Below are positions 31,845 to 41,384 of a stretch of DNA of 64,000 nucleotides, piece after piece (within the stretch, counting starts at the first letter, position 1; every line of letters begins with the position of its first letter). The stretch is from positions 1 to 64,000 of the forward strand of contig SLCC01000086.1 in assembly GCA_007126035.1 (NCBI GenBank), read 5' to 3'. The position numbers and the translations under genes were made by a program. The notes beneath the pieces were generated by a model that had not been told where the DNA came from, searched no databases, and worked only from the letters and a program-made list of their open reading frames with translations. The stretch is from Gemmatimonadota bacterium. Lineage in GTDB: Bacteria > Gemmatimonadota > Gemmatimonadetes > Longimicrobiales > RSA9.

Positions 31845-33887
31845 TCACAGAGACGCTGGTACGGGGATCTCGAACCGGAAGGTGGTGCCGCCAGGTGTGC
31901 TCCTGGTCACTCGCACGTCGCCGTTCATCAGGCGGGCCAGGCGTTGTGCCACGCTCAGCCCCAGGCCAGAGCCGCCGCTCCGCCGGGTGGCCGGCTGCTC
32001 CGCCTGCCAGAACGGGTTGAATATGTGGGGCAGGTGCTCTGGCGCTATGCCGTTGCCGTTGTCCGAGATGTCGATCCTGACCGTCCCGTCGCCAGCGTGC
32101 ACCCGTATCCGCACGGCGCCCCGTTCCGTGAACTTGATGGCGTTGGTGGTGAGGGAGAGCACCACCTGGATGAACCTTTCCCGGTCGGTCTGGACCGTAT
32201 CCGGGATCTGGTCGACCTCCAGCTCGAATTCGATGCCCTTCTCCGTGGCGGATGGGCGCACCATCTCGTCTATCTGGGAGAGGAGGGGGCGGAGGTGGAC
32301 CTGTTCGAAGTGTGGTCGCTCCTTGCCGGACTCGAGCCTGGCGAAGGCGAGGATCCCCTCGATCAGCCGGAGAAGTCGGTCCGACCCGGCCCGGATCCGT
32401 TCCACCTGGCGGTGCTGCCGCTCGTTCATCGGTCCCGCCACCTCTTCGCTGAGCAGGTCCGAGTAGCCCAGCACGGCGGTCAGGGGTGTTCGGAGCTCGT
32501 GGCTGATGATGGCCAGGAAGTCGGATTTGGCCTGGTTCGCCAGCTCCGCGGACTGGAAGAGGCGGGCGTGGTCGACGGTGAGCCCGACCCGTCGGCCCAA
32601 CTCTTCGGCCATCTGGAGGTCCACCTGGTCATAGTGGCGTTCAACGCTCGCCGAGCCCAGGATCAGGTAGCCGACGGTGGCCTTCCGGGCGCTCAGTGGC
32701 GCCAGGATCAGCGAAGCGGGAGCCAATTTCCTGACCAGCTCCGCCAGCCGGCCATCTTCTGGAATCAGGCCGGTCACGTCATGGGAGACTCGGCTCATGA
32801 GCACCGACTCGCCGCCCCTCACCACCTGTTCTATGAGTGAGCCCGCGGCCGGGCCTGTGGTCATGAAGGCGGCCACGTCCTCGATCACTGCCTGCATGCG
32901 GGGATCGGCGTGGGCGCCGGTGATGAAGGGTGGGAAACCCTCTCCAGCGGCGACGGCGAGGATGCAGGCATCGGCCACGGTATTGGCCGCGAGCCGGGCT
33001 ATGGTGGGCAGCGTCGTCTCGTAGTCGAGGGACAGCTCGAGGATCATGCTTGCCTGGGAGAGGAACCGCTGCTCCTCGTGGACCCTGCGCCGCTCGGTGA
33101 GGTCCACCAGCGAGCCCACCACGCTGGTGGGCTCGCCACTCGCATCCTGCGTGATGTAGGCCCGGTCGAAGACGGTGGCGTAGCCCCGGTCGCCAGTGAG
33201 GAACCGATACTCCTCGGTCCAGAAGCGCCTGTCCTCGTGCAGGAACCGGTCGAAACTCTCCGCCACCCGCGGTAGGTCGTCGGGATGGATCCGGGAGCGC
33301 CACCACTCCATGGAGGGCTCGGTGCTGGCGGCGGTGAAGCCGAAGGAGTCGACCAGGGCCTCGTTCAGCTTCAGCCGCTCGGAGCCCACCTCCCACTCCC
33401 ATATGACCGCGGAGGCGGCGCGGCGCATGAGCTCCACCCGTTCCTCGGCGTGGCGAGCCGTCTCCTCCGCCTTTCGCTGCGTGCGGATGTCACGGGCGAC
33501 GGCCACCATTCCCATGGGACGACCTTCCCCGTCACGCATGTTGGTGACGGTGACCAGGACGGGGAAGAGGGAGCCATCCCGGTGCCGCACCAGGAACTCG
33601 CTGTGCCAGCGGCCTCGTCGGCGCAGTCGGGCCAGGCCCACCACCAGGTCGGCGGTGGTGCCCTCGGCCATGAGCAGGTCCTGGATGAGAGAGCCCAGGG
33701 CTTCGTCCCGTGACCAGCCGTACAGGCCATGGGCGGCGTCGTTCCAGTAGATGATGTGGCCGTTCAGGTCGGTGCCCACCACGGCTTCGCCCAGGGCGTC
33801 CAGGGCGGATGCCCGGAGCAGTGCCTCGCCAGAGGTGTCGGGCGATTTGGTCAGCGGGGCGGCCCCGCTCGTCATGGTCAAACGCAT
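31845..33887 (-). CDS. PAS-PAS-GAF sensor histidine kinase
   Basis: 680 residues with no signal peptide or membrane helix, so a soluble sensor. Domains: PAS about 22-145 ('ALGEAVVGTDLNGHIIYWNDAAHGLYGW'), PAS/PAC about 150-268 ('EEYRFLTGDRGYATVFDRAYI'), GAF about 275-445 ('LELSLDYETTLPTIARLAANTV'), HisKA with phospho-His463 ('FLAIISHELRTPLTAVLGYS'), and HATPase with N box 'LTTNAIKFTERG', G1 'DISDNGNGIA' and G2 'GGSGLGLSVAQRL'. No receiver or response regulator gene adjoins it; the single-domain regulator at 20888 could be a partner, but this is speculation. It sits upstream of sucA on the same strand, 182 bp apart. Confidence 0.94.
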   Translation of the reverse strand: MRLTMTSGAAPLTKSPDTSGEALLRASALDALGEAVVGTDLNGHIIYWNDAAHGLYGWSRDEALGSLIQDLLMAEGTTADLVVGLARLRRRGRWHSEFLVRHRDGSLFPVLVTVTNMRDGEGRPMGMVAVARDIRTQRKAEETARHAEERVELMRRAASAVIWEWEVGSERLKLNEALVDSFGFTAASTEPSMEWWRSRIHPDDLPRVAESFDRFLHEDRRFWTEEYRFLTGDRGYATVFDRAYITQDASGEPTSVVGSLVDLTERRRVHEEQRFLSQASMILELSLDYETTLPTIARLAANTVADACILAVAAGEGFPPFITGAHADPRMQAVIEDVAAFMTTGPAAGSLIEQVVRGGESVLMSRVSHDVTGLIPEDGRLAELVRKLAPASLILAPLSARKATVGYLILGSASVERHYDQVDLQMAEELGRRVGLTVDHARLFQSAELANQAKSDFLAIISHELRTPLTAVLGYSDLLSEEVAGPMNERQHRQVERIRAGSDRLLRLIEGILAFARLESGKERPHFEQVHLRPLLSQIDEMVRPSATEKGIEFELEVDQIPDTVQTDRERFIQVVLSLTTNAIKFTERGAVRIRVHAGDGTVRIDISDNGNGIAPEHLPHIFNPFWQAEQPATRRSGGSGLGLSVAQRLARLMNGDVRVTRSTPGGTTFRFEIPVPASL

Positions 33888-34207
33888 CAGGTCGACACGG
33901 CGCTCCTATCCATGCCGTGTGCCAAAAAAATCGTCTCGCTCAGGGCGCTGTACCCCTCAGGGGGTCTCCCGCGTCGGAGCGATGACGATGGTCAGAGTGG
34001 ATGCTAGTAAGCGGGTGCGCCCAGGTCAAGGACGCCGTCGCAGTTGGTTGGCGGGCAGGGGGATCGTGCGGGCTGGTTGCCCCGGATCACCGGGCCGGGC
34101 TATCCTATTCGGGGTAGTGAGCCGCGGTCTCGTCGCAGTACGGGGCCCTGGCAGCACCACACTGGTCTGACGTCCCAGGAACCGCAGGTCACACACCGCC
34201 GGAGCGG
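33888..34207. other. Divergent intergenic region between the histidine kinase and mutS
   Basis: 320 bp that must hold the promoters of both genes. A hairpin ACCCC-TCAG-GGGGT (33952-33965) and a run of seven A (33923-33929; T on the kinase strand) lie in the kinase leader, 22 bp apart, too far for a standard terminator. No clear promoter hexamers or operators found and no gene. Confidence 0.5.
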
Positions 34208-36823
34208 ATGCCGAAGCAGGAAGAGACCCCACTAATGCGCCAGTGGCGCGAGGCCAAGTCGCGCCATCCTGATGCCATCGTGTTCTTCCGGGTCGGCGAC
34301 TTCTACGAGATGTTCTGCGAAGACGCCGAGGAGGGCTCCCGACTGCTGGGCCTCACCCTCACCACCCGTAACAACGGTGGCGCCGCGGATGTCCCGCTGG
34401 CCGGAATACCGGTCAGGGCGCGCAACGACTATGTCCAGCGTCTGGTTCGGTTGGGCCGGCGCGTGGCCATCTGTGAGCAGGTCGAGGACCCGGCGGAGGC
34501 GAAGGACATCGTGCGGCGGGAGGTGGTGGAGACGATCACTCCCGGCTCCGTCACGTCGGACGCCCTCCTGGACGAGCGCCGGAACAACTGGCTCGTGGCA
34601 CTGGTCGAGGCGGACGCCGGGGCTGCGGCCATCGCCGCGGCGGACATCAGCACCGGCGACTTCCTCGGGACGCGGGTTGCCGGGGAGCGGCTCGAGGCGG
34701 AGCTCGCCCGGTTCGAGCCCGCGGAGATCCTGCTCCCGCGCGCCAGGGAGGGCGCCCCCGGACGGGCTCCGCTCCTGGACGGCGTGAGCACCACGCACCG
34801 TCCCGACTGGCTGTTCGAGCCCGATCTGGCCGGCGACGAACTGCGGCGACACTTCGGACTCCACACCCTGGATGGCCTGGGGTTCCAGGAAGGCGACGAG
34901 CCCTTGATCGGCGCCCTGGGCGCGCTCCTGGTCTACATCCGGGAGGTCCAGCCCGCGGCGGCGGAAGGGCTGCGCCCGCCCCGCCTCGAGCGGCCTGGCG
35001 AGGCCATGGCCCTGGACGAGATGACCCGCCGGAACCTGGAGCTGGTGGCACCTCTCCGCGGAGACGGCCCTGCCGGTGCCGCTGATACACTGATCGACGT
35101 GATCGATGAGACCACCACCGCCATGGGCGCCCGGCTGCTACGCCGCTGGCTGCTCCGGCCGCTGGTGGCGCCGGAGCCCATCTGGCGGCGCCAGGAGGCG
35201 GTGGCCGAGCTGGTTGAGGACCCGGCGCTCCGCCGTGGCATTCGTGGCCAGATGAGAGAGGTCCGGGACCTGGAGCGGCTGGCGGGGAAGGTGGGTGCGG
35301 CTCGGGTCACGCCCCGTGAGATGTGGGCCCTCGGCTCATCGCTGGCCCGGCTGCCGGAGGTCCGGGCCGGCCTGGACGGCACCGTGGCGCCGCTCCTGGT
35401 GGAGTTGCGCCAGGAGCTGGACCCCATGGCCGACGTCCGTGCCGCCATCTCCGCCGCCGTCGCCGAGGATCCACCTGCCACCCTGATGGAGGGCGGCGTC
35501 ATCCGTGTCGGTCACGACCCGGAGCTGGACGGACTACGTGAGACGCGGGACGGGGCCCGTGACTTCATCGCCGCGCTCCAGACACGGGAGCGGGAGCGGA
35601 CCGGGATATCCTCATTGAAGGTGGGCTACAACAAGGTCTTCGGGTACTTCCTGGAGGTGACGAAGTCCAATCTGGGGCGGGTTCCCCCGGAGTACCGGCG
35701 CAAGCAGACGCTGGCCAACTCGGAGCGCTACGTGACCGAGGAGCTGGACGAGTGGGAGGCGAAGGTGATGGGCGCGGAGGAGCGGATCGCCGAGCTGGAG
35801 GCCCGCCTCTTCAACGAGCTGCGGCGCAACGTGGCCGAGTCGGTGCCCAGGCTCCTGGCCACCGCCGCCCGGGTGGCAGAGCTGGACGTCCTGGCCGGCC
35901 TGGCCCGGCTGGCAGAGCGACGGCACTACGTACGGCCCGACGTCCATACCGGGTTCGACCTGGAGATACGGGACGGACGGCACCCGGTGGTGGAGACCAT
36001 GATGCCACGGGAGGAGTTCATCCCCAACGACGTCGTCCTGGGTCCCGAGGCGCGGGTCATGATACTCACCGGCCCGAACATGGCGGGGAAGAGCACGCTG
36101 CTGCGCCAGGTGGGCCTGATCCAGATCCTGGCCCAGATCGGCGGCTTCGTCCCCGCCAGGTCGGCCCGGCTACCCATCTGCGACCGGGTCTTCACCCGCG
36201 TAGGGGCTTCGGACAACCTGGTCCGGGGCCAGTCCACGTTCATGGTGGAGATGAGCGAGACGGCCTCGATCCTCCACAACGCAACCGACAGGTCGCTGGT
36301 GCTCCTGGACGAGATCGGCCGGGGTACCGCAACGTACGACGGGGTGAGCATCGCCTGGGCCGTGACCGAGCACCTCCACGAGCGGACAGGCGCCAAGACC
36401 ATCTTCGCCACCCACTACCACGAGCTCACCCAACTGGCCGACCTGCTGCCCGCGCTGGTGAACGTCAACGTGGCGGTCAAAGAGGTGGGCGACCACATCA
36501 TCTTCCTGCGCCGTCTGGAGTCTGGCGGCGCCGACCGGTCCTACGGGATCCAGGTGGGCAGGCTGGCCGGCCTGCCGCCGGGCGTGGTCGAGCGGGCCCG
36601 GGAGATCCTGGCCGAGCTGGAAGGCAGTCACACGAGGCACGGGGAGGGGCTGGGCCGGAGAGGTGCCCGCCGACCGGCCAGCACCGCGCCTCCCGATCAG
36701 CTATCGTTCTTCGCCGCGCCCGAGCACCCGGTCGTGGAGAAGATACGTACCTTGGATCTGGAGCGGTTGACACCCCTGGAGGCGCTCAACCGCCTTGCAC
36801 AGTTGAAGGAGGAAGTCGAGTGA
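34208..36823 (+). CDS. mutS: DNA mismatch repair protein MutS
   Basis: 871 residues, the usual MutS length. Mismatch-contact motif 'FRVGDFYEMF' in domain I, connector and core domains, clamp with 'KVGYNKVFGYFLEVTKSN', then the ABC ATPase: Walker A 'LTGPNMAGKSTLLRQVGLI', signature 'DNLVRGQSTFMVEMSETA', Walker B 'SLVLLDEIGRGTATYDG' and 'FATHYHEL'. The C-terminal tail ends 'LTPLEALNRLAQLKEE', a typical MutS close. It recognises mismatches and recruits MutL; no mutL in the window. The stop overlaps the next GTG (GTGA), tying it to a TonB-domain lipoprotein. Confidence 0.97.
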   Translation: MPKQEETPLMRQWREAKSRHPDAIVFFRVGDFYEMFCEDAEEGSRLLGLTLTTRNNGGAADVPLAGIPVRARNDYVQRLVRLGRRVAICEQVEDPAEAKDIVRREVVETITPGSVTSDALLDERRNNWLVALVEADAGAAAIAAADISTGDFLGTRVAGERLEAELARFEPAEILLPRAREGAPGRAPLLDGVSTTHRPDWLFEPDLAGDELRRHFGLHTLDGLGFQEGDEPLIGALGALLVYIREVQPAAAEGLRPPRLERPGEAMALDEMTRRNLELVAPLRGDGPAGAADTLIDVIDETTTAMGARLLRRWLLRPLVAPEPIWRRQEAVAELVEDPALRRGIRGQMREVRDLERLAGKVGAARVTPREMWALGSSLARLPEVRAGLDGTVAPLLVELRQELDPMADVRAAISAAVAEDPPATLMEGGVIRVGHDPELDGLRETRDGARDFIAALQTRERERTGISSLKVGYNKVFGYFLEVTKSNLGRVPPEYRRKQTLANSERYVTEELDEWEAKVMGAEERIAELEARLFNELRRNVAESVPRLLATAARVAELDVLAGLARLAERRHYVRPDVHTGFDLEIRDGRHPVVETMMPREEFIPNDVVLGPEARVMILTGPNMAGKSTLLRQVGLIQILAQIGGFVPARSARLPICDRVFTRVGASDNLVRGQSTFMVEMSETASILHNATDRSLVLLDEIGRGTATYDGVSIAWAVTEHLHERTGAKTIFATHYHELTQLADLLPALVNVNVAVKEVGDHIIFLRRLESGGADRSYGIQVGRLAGLPPGVVERAREILAELEGSHTRHGEGLGRRGARRPASTAPPDQLSFFAAPEHPVVEKIRTLDLERLTPLEALNRLAQLKEEVE

Positions 36824-37287
36824 AGAAGCTCGCAGCCACCACCGGAGCTCGGGAGACAGCGCTGTTGCTGATGGCGCCGATCGCCGCAGCCGCGCTGATG
36901 ACAGGGTGCGCCGAAGAGGCTGTCACCATCGAAGAACCACAGGTCATCGCCACCGAGGAATCACCGTTCTCCTATCCGGCTGCCCTCTGGGACCAGGACC
37001 TGGAAGGAGAAACGGTCATCATGGTCCGGGTCACCGAGGACGGTGCCGTGGACAGCGTCTACGTGCTTGAGTCCAGTGGCGAGGCCGCCTTCGACTCGGT
37101 AGCGGTGAACGGGGCGAGGGACCTCCGGTTCCAGCCAGGGCGCCGTGATGACCGCCAGGCAACGATGTGGGCAAGGCTGCCCGTACGGTTCCACAAGGGC
37201 GGGGCAGAGGCGGAGACGGACGGTGAGGTCGAGCCCGGACCAGAGCCCCGGGCCGACTCCAGGCCAACCACCGGAGCCGAGCCGTGA
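36820..37287 (+). CDS. TonB C-terminal-domain lipoprotein
   Basis: 155 residues from GTG 36820, overlapping the mutS stop; the long track ORF starts inside mutS in another frame. Signal 'LLLMAPIAAAALMTGC' with lipobox LMTGC, then a small TonB-C-like domain: 'PFSYPAALWDQDLEGETVIMVRVTEDGAVDSVYVLESSGEAAFDSVAVNGARDLRFQPGR'. The C-terminus is acidic and disordered. Classical TonB is held by an inner-membrane helix that contacts ExbB; here anchoring would be by lipid, so energy transduction by the usual route is unlikely. Its stop again overlaps the next start (GTGA). Confidence 0.85.
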   Translation: MKKLAATTGARETALLLMAPIAAAALMTGCAEEAVTIEEPQVIATEESPFSYPAALWDQDLEGETVIMVRVTEDGAVDSVYVLESSGEAAFDSVAVNGARDLRFQPGRRDDRQATMWARLPVRFHKGGAEAETDGEVEPGPEPRADSRPTTGAEP

Positions 37288-38672
37288 ACAAGCCGCCGCG
37301 CAACGCCCAACCCTGTGACTCCGTCCTGGACGCCATCGGCTGGACGCCCCTCATCAGACTGAACAGGGTCACCGGCGGCGCCAGGACCCCCGTGTTCGCC
37401 AAGGCTGAGTTCCTCAACCCCGGCGGCTCGGTAAAGGACCGGATCGGGCTGGCGATGATCGAGGCGGCGGAGCGTGACGGCCGCCTGCGGCCCGGCGGCG
37501 TCGTGGTGGAGGGGACCAGCGGCAATACAGGTGTGGGGCTGGCCATCGCAGCGGCCCTGAAGGGCTATCGCTGCATCTTCACCATGCCCGACAAGATGAG
37601 CCAGGAGAAGGTCCGCCTCCTCAAGGCCTTCGGCGCGGAAGTGGTGATCACGCCCACCGCCGTGCCGCCGGACCACCCCGACAACTACGTGGAGACGGCC
37701 AAGCGCATCGTCCGGAGCACACCCGGCGCCATCCTGGCCGACCAGTTCTACAACCAGGTCAACCCGAAGGCCCATTACGCCACCACCGGCCCGGAGCTCT
37801 GGGAGCAGACCGGCGGGCGCATCACCCACCTGGTCGCCTCCGCGGGCACCGGCGGCACGATCAGCGGCACGGGCACATTCCTGAAGGAGAAGAACCCGCG
37901 CGTCCGCGTCGTAGCCGGCGACCCGCAAGGCTCCATATTCGCGCACTACTTCAGGACCGGCGAGAAGGGACCGGACGCGCCCTATCAGGTGGAAGGGATC
38001 GGGAACGACAAGCTGCCGGAGACGCTCTGGTTCGACGTGATCGACGAGTTCCATTCCATAGGTGACACGGACGCCTTCCGCATGGCCCGTCGCCTGACCA
38101 GGGAGGAAGGCCTCTTCGTGGGCGGGTCCGCCGGGCTGGTCGTGCACCTGGCCGTCCAGCTGGCGCAGAGCCTCGATGACCCGGAGGCACTCATCGTCGC
38201 GGTCCTGCCCGATACCGGCGAGCGCTACCTCTCCAAGCTGTACAACGATGAGTGGATGCGGGAGCACCGCCTCCTGGAGCCCGAGCGCATGACCGCACGC
38301 TCCATGCTCGAGGGCAAGGAGACCGACATCCAGCCCCTGATCGTCGTGGAGCCGGAACAGACCGGGCGCGAGGCCCTGGACCTCATCACCGGACACGGCA
38401 TCTCCCAGTTGCCGGTCTTCCAGGACGGCCGCTCCGTGGGCGCCATCGCCGAGGAAACGCTCATGGCCCAGATCATCCAGGACCCCCACGTCCTGGATCG
38501 GCCCCTGGCAGAACTCATGGGTGAGCCGTTGCCCGTGATCGGGAGCGACGCCCGCATGGACGACGTGGCGCGCCTCCTCACCCGCCAGACTCCAGCCGTC
38601 CTCGTCAGCCACGAAGGCGCCGTCACCGGCATCATCACCCGCTACGACATGGTGCGCCAGCTCTCGCGCTGA
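37284..38672 (+). CDS. Cystathionine beta-synthase / cysteine synthase with CBS domains
   Basis: 462 residues from GTG 37284. PLP fold-type II core: 'IGWTPLIRLNRV', PLP lysine in 'NPGGSVKDRIGLAMI', phosphate loop 'EGTSGNTGVGLA', 'SAGTGGTISGTGTFLK', 'VEGIGNDKLPETL' and 'LFVGGSAGLVV'. The last 120 residues hold a CBS pair ('ALDLITGHGISQLPVFQDG', 'DDVARLLTRQTPAVLVSHEGAVTGIITRYDMVRQL'), as in human CBS and many bacterial homologues, suggesting nucleotide or SAM-type regulation. It joins serine (or O-acetylserine) to homocysteine or sulfide. Translationally coupled to the TonB-domain lipoprotein. Confidence 0.92.
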   Translation: MNKPPRNAQPCDSVLDAIGWTPLIRLNRVTGGARTPVFAKAEFLNPGGSVKDRIGLAMIEAAERDGRLRPGGVVVEGTSGNTGVGLAIAAALKGYRCIFTMPDKMSQEKVRLLKAFGAEVVITPTAVPPDHPDNYVETAKRIVRSTPGAILADQFYNQVNPKAHYATTGPELWEQTGGRITHLVASAGTGGTISGTGTFLKEKNPRVRVVAGDPQGSIFAHYFRTGEKGPDAPYQVEGIGNDKLPETLWFDVIDEFHSIGDTDAFRMARRLTREEGLFVGGSAGLVVHLAVQLAQSLDDPEALIVAVLPDTGERYLSKLYNDEWMREHRLLEPERMTARSMLEGKETDIQPLIVVEPEQTGREALDLITGHGISQLPVFQDGRSVGAIAEETLMAQIIQDPHVLDRPLAELMGEPLPVIGSDARMDDVARLLTRQTPAVLVSHEGAVTGIITRYDMVRQLSR

Positions 38673-38813
38673 TAACCGCCTCGCTCCGGCCAGCCGATGG
38701 TAGGGCTCGGTATTTGCGCTTGTCGATGGCGGGTGGTACGACTACCGGCCGGGACGGCGCGTCATGATGACATTGACGATTGAGGACGTGGAAATGGGTC
38801 AGGTGCTGAGGTC

Positions 38814-39854
38814 ATGAAGATAGCTGTATTGTTCGGCGGTACGAGCGACGAGCGGGAAGTGTCCATCGCCAGCGGGTCGGAGGTGGTGAAGGCGTTGCGT
38901 TCGGCGGGTCACGAGGTGGTAGCGGTGGACACGGCGAACGGGGTGTTGACGGCGGAGCAGGAGGCCACGCTGCTGCGCAGCGCGGTGTCACCGATCCCAC
39001 CGGGCCGTGCGGAGCTGGACCTGTTGGCGACGGGTGATCCGACGGAGTTGACGCACGCCCCGGAGCTGAAGGGCGTGGACGTGCTGTTCCTTGCGCTCCA
39101 TGGCGGGGCTGGGGAGGGTGGTAACCTGCAGGGCTGGTTGGACCTGATGGGGCTCCCGTACACGGGGAGCGGTATGCTGGGCAGCGCCATGGCCATGGAC
39201 AAGGACGTGACGAAGCGTCTGCTCCGCGACGCTGGCATCCCTACGTCTGCGTGGCTGATGGCGCCGGTGACTGCGGCGGAGGTGGAGGCGGAGCTGGGCT
39301 GGCCGGTGGTGGTGAAGCCCAGCAAGCAGGGCTCGACGCTGGGCTTGAGCGTGGTGCGCGAGCCTGCCGACCTGGAGCCGGCACTTCACCTGGCCTACCT
39401 CTTCGATGACGAGGTCATGGTGGAGACGTTCCTGCCAGGCCGTGAGCTGACAGTCCCCATCCTGGGCGACGAGGCGCTCCCGGTTGGGGAGATCATAACG
39501 GGCAAGGATATCTTCGACTACGAGGCGAAGTACCAGCCGGGCAAGGCGGAGGAGATATTCCCCGCCGATATCACCGACGAGTTGCGCATCAACGTGCAGG
39601 AGTTGGCGTTGAGGACGCATCGCACGCTCAAGCTCAGGGGGTTCAGCCGGGTGGACTTCCGTCTGGACGAGGCCGGTGATCTCTGGTGCCTGGAGGCCAA
39701 CACGCTGCCCGGCATGACGGCCAACAGCCTCGTACCGAAGTCGGCGAAGGCGGCGGGTATCAGCTTCCCGCGTCTGTGCGAACGGATCTGCGAGATCGCC
39801 ATCGGAGAACACGCGGGGCGGCGGGAGGAACTTGTGGGGCGGCAGAAGGGTTGA
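38814..39854 (+). CDS. ddl: D-alanine--D-alanine ligase
   Basis: 346 residues. ATP-grasp ligase with 'IAVLFGGTSDEREVSIASG' at the N-terminus, 'VLFLALHGGAGEGGNLQGWLDLMGLPYTGSG', 'AMAMDKDVTKRLL', 'WPVVVKPSKQGSTLGLSVV', 'VETFLPGRELTVPIL', 'DYEAKYQPG' and the metal-binding end 'LEANTLPGMTANSLVPKSA'. It makes the D-Ala-D-Ala end of the peptidoglycan stem peptide in the cytosol. The DYEAKY loop has the Tyr typical of D-Ala (not D-Lac) specificity. 141 bp after the CBS gene, 6 bp before the rhomboid start. Confidence 0.96.
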   Translation: MKIAVLFGGTSDEREVSIASGSEVVKALRSAGHEVVAVDTANGVLTAEQEATLLRSAVSPIPPGRAELDLLATGDPTELTHAPELKGVDVLFLALHGGAGEGGNLQGWLDLMGLPYTGSGMLGSAMAMDKDVTKRLLRDAGIPTSAWLMAPVTAAEVEAELGWPVVVKPSKQGSTLGLSVVREPADLEPALHLAYLFDDEVMVETFLPGRELTVPILGDEALPVGEIITGKDIFDYEAKYQPGKAEEIFPADITDELRINVQELALRTHRTLKLRGFSRVDFRLDEAGDLWCLEANTLPGMTANSLVPKSAKAAGISFPRLCERICEIAIGEHAGRREELVGRQKG

Positions 39855-39860
39855 GTGGTT

Positions 39861-40685
39861 ATGGCATACCGGCAGCCGCCTGGATTCGGAGTATCGTTCG
39901 GCTACGGCCTCACGCCGTGGGTGAAGCGATTGCTGATCGCCAACGCGGTGGTCTACCTGGTGGCCCTGGGCTTCCCGATAATCGGTGCCTGGCTGGCCTT
40001 CGTCCCTGCGGATGTGCTGCGCCGCCCGTGGACGCTCATCACATACATGTTCGTCCATGTCGGCTTCTTCCACCTCTTCTTCAACATGCTCATCCTGTTC
40101 TTCTTCGGGCCGCCGCTCGAGGGGATGTGGGGGGGCAAGGAGTTCCTGAAGTTCTACGCGGTGGCTGGTCTGGGCGGCGCCGTCCTGTCCCTGATCTTCG
40201 CCCCGCAATGGCCCATCGTCGGCGCCTCCGGCGCCATCTACGGGGTCATGCTCGCCTTCGCCATGAACTGGCCGAACATGTCCATCTACATCTGGGGCAT
40301 CCTGCCGGTGAAGGCCAAATGGCTGGTGGCGTTTCTCACCGCCGCGTCCATCCTGCCCCTGATCGGTGGTGTGCAGGATGGCATCGCCCACTGGGCCCAC
40401 CTGGGCGGTTTTGCCGCCGGCTTCCTGTACCTGAAGCTGAACGACCGGATGACCAGCAGGGTGGGCCGCCTCCGCAACTTCGTCTCCCGCCGCAAGGTGC
40501 AGGTCGAGGAGGATAGCCGGGCCGGGAGTGCCGGGTCGGCCCATCGCCCTCGCCGCAGCGAGGACCGGGTGCTGGACGAGGTGGACCGGGTCCTGGACAA
40601 GATCAGCACTTCCGGCCTCGAGAGCCTGTCCCAGAAAGAGCGGGACCTGCTGGACGATGTGAGCAAGCGCTACAAGCAGAACTGA
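39861..40685 (+). CDS. Rhomboid family intramembrane serine protease
   Basis: 274 residues from ATG 39861 (GTG 39855 is possible). Six membrane segments with the conserved elements 'HVGFFHLFFNMLILFFFGPPLEGMWG' (HxxxN region), catalytic Ser in 'IVGASGAIYGVMLAF' (GASG) and catalytic His in 'IAHWAHLGGFAAGFLYL'. The C-terminal 75 residues are a charged cytosolic tail ending in a predicted helical hairpin ('DEVDRVLDKISTSGLESLSQKERDLLDDVSKRY'). It cleaves membrane proteins within the bilayer; substrates unknown. Follows ddl by 6 bp. Confidence 0.93.
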   Translation: MAYRQPPGFGVSFGYGLTPWVKRLLIANAVVYLVALGFPIIGAWLAFVPADVLRRPWTLITYMFVHVGFFHLFFNMLILFFFGPPLEGMWGGKEFLKFYAVAGLGGAVLSLIFAPQWPIVGASGAIYGVMLAFAMNWPNMSIYIWGILPVKAKWLVAFLTAASILPLIGGVQDGIAHWAHLGGFAAGFLYLKLNDRMTSRVGRLRNFVSRRKVQVEEDSRAGSAGSAHRPRRSEDRVLDEVDRVLDKISTSGLESLSQKERDLLDDVSKRYKQN

Positions 40686-40696
40686 AGCGTTTGAGT

Positions 40697-40731
40697 TGGC
40701 GTTCGCGCGCACTGGCGGCCGGCGAACGCCA
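40697..40731. terminator. Hairpin between convergent rhomboid and beta-barrel genes
   Basis: Perfect 10-bp inverted repeat TGGCGTTCGC...GCGAACGCCA with a 15-bp loop, 12 bp past the rhomboid stop and about 100 bp from the convergent gene's stop. No T tract on either side, but the position is right for a terminator. Confidence 0.6.
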
Positions 40732-40829
40732 TCCCCGTGGCCATCCACGGCCATCCCCCTGACAACTCGATACGAACCTGCACGGTTGCTCTCGGCGCCA
40801 ACCGGATCATGCGGAGACGCGCCCGCGCG

Positions 40830-41384
40830 TCAGAAGCCGAATCCGAGATAGATATCCAGGAAGGAGACCGAGGGGCTTCCCAGCTCGGGCGGCTCGAAGT
40901 CCACGCTGCCCAGGTTGAACCACCTGAGGCCCGCGTACAGGTTATCGGTGAGCTGGAGCCCGCCGCCCAGGGCGAAGGCGAACTCGGTGTTGGTGGCTGC
41001 GTCCACCGCTCCTACTTCGGGGCTCCGGATGAAGGCCAGGCCCAGCTGGCCGGTGCCGAATGGTCGGATCATGCCGAGCGTGCCCAGGTCGAAGCGCACG
41101 CCGGTGAGCAGTGGGACGGTGAGGAAGCCGCCGCCGATGGCCTCGGCGCTGGCGCTGTGGCCCACGGCGTCGATCGACGAGTACCAGCTCAGGGCCGGTG
41201 TCACCATGGCCAGGGGCAGTCGGAAATCGAGACCGCCCGAGAAGCCGACATCGGCCAGGTCCGAATAGTCACCGGTTGGTATGGAGACGCCGGCGTGGGC
41301 GCCGAAGCCGAAGGTCTGTGCTGCGGACGGTGCGCCTCCGGCCAGGAAGCCCAGTGTCAGGGCGAGGGTAGCTAAAGCACGCAT
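40830..41384 (-). CDS. Outer-membrane beta-barrel protein
   Basis: 184 residues from ATG 41384 with GGAG 9 nt upstream. Sec signal 'LALTLGFLAGGAPSAAQ' followed by alternating amphipathic strands ('FGFGAHAGVSIPTGDYSDLADVGFSGGLDFRL', 'FLTVPLLTGVRFDLG', 'TEFAFALGGGLQLTDNLYAGLRWFNLG') and a C-terminal strand ending in an aromatic residue ('FLDIYLGFGF'), the signal for outer-membrane insertion. Eight-stranded porin-like fold expected; no specific function visible. A related barrel lies at 43686. Confidence 0.88.
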   Translation of the reverse strand: MRALATLALTLGFLAGGAPSAAQTFGFGAHAGVSIPTGDYSDLADVGFSGGLDFRLPLAMVTPALSWYSSIDAVGHSASAEAIGGGFLTVPLLTGVRFDLGTLGMIRPFGTGQLGLAFIRSPEVGAVDAATNTEFAFALGGGLQLTDNLYAGLRWFNLGSVDFEPPELGSPSVSFLDIYLGFGF

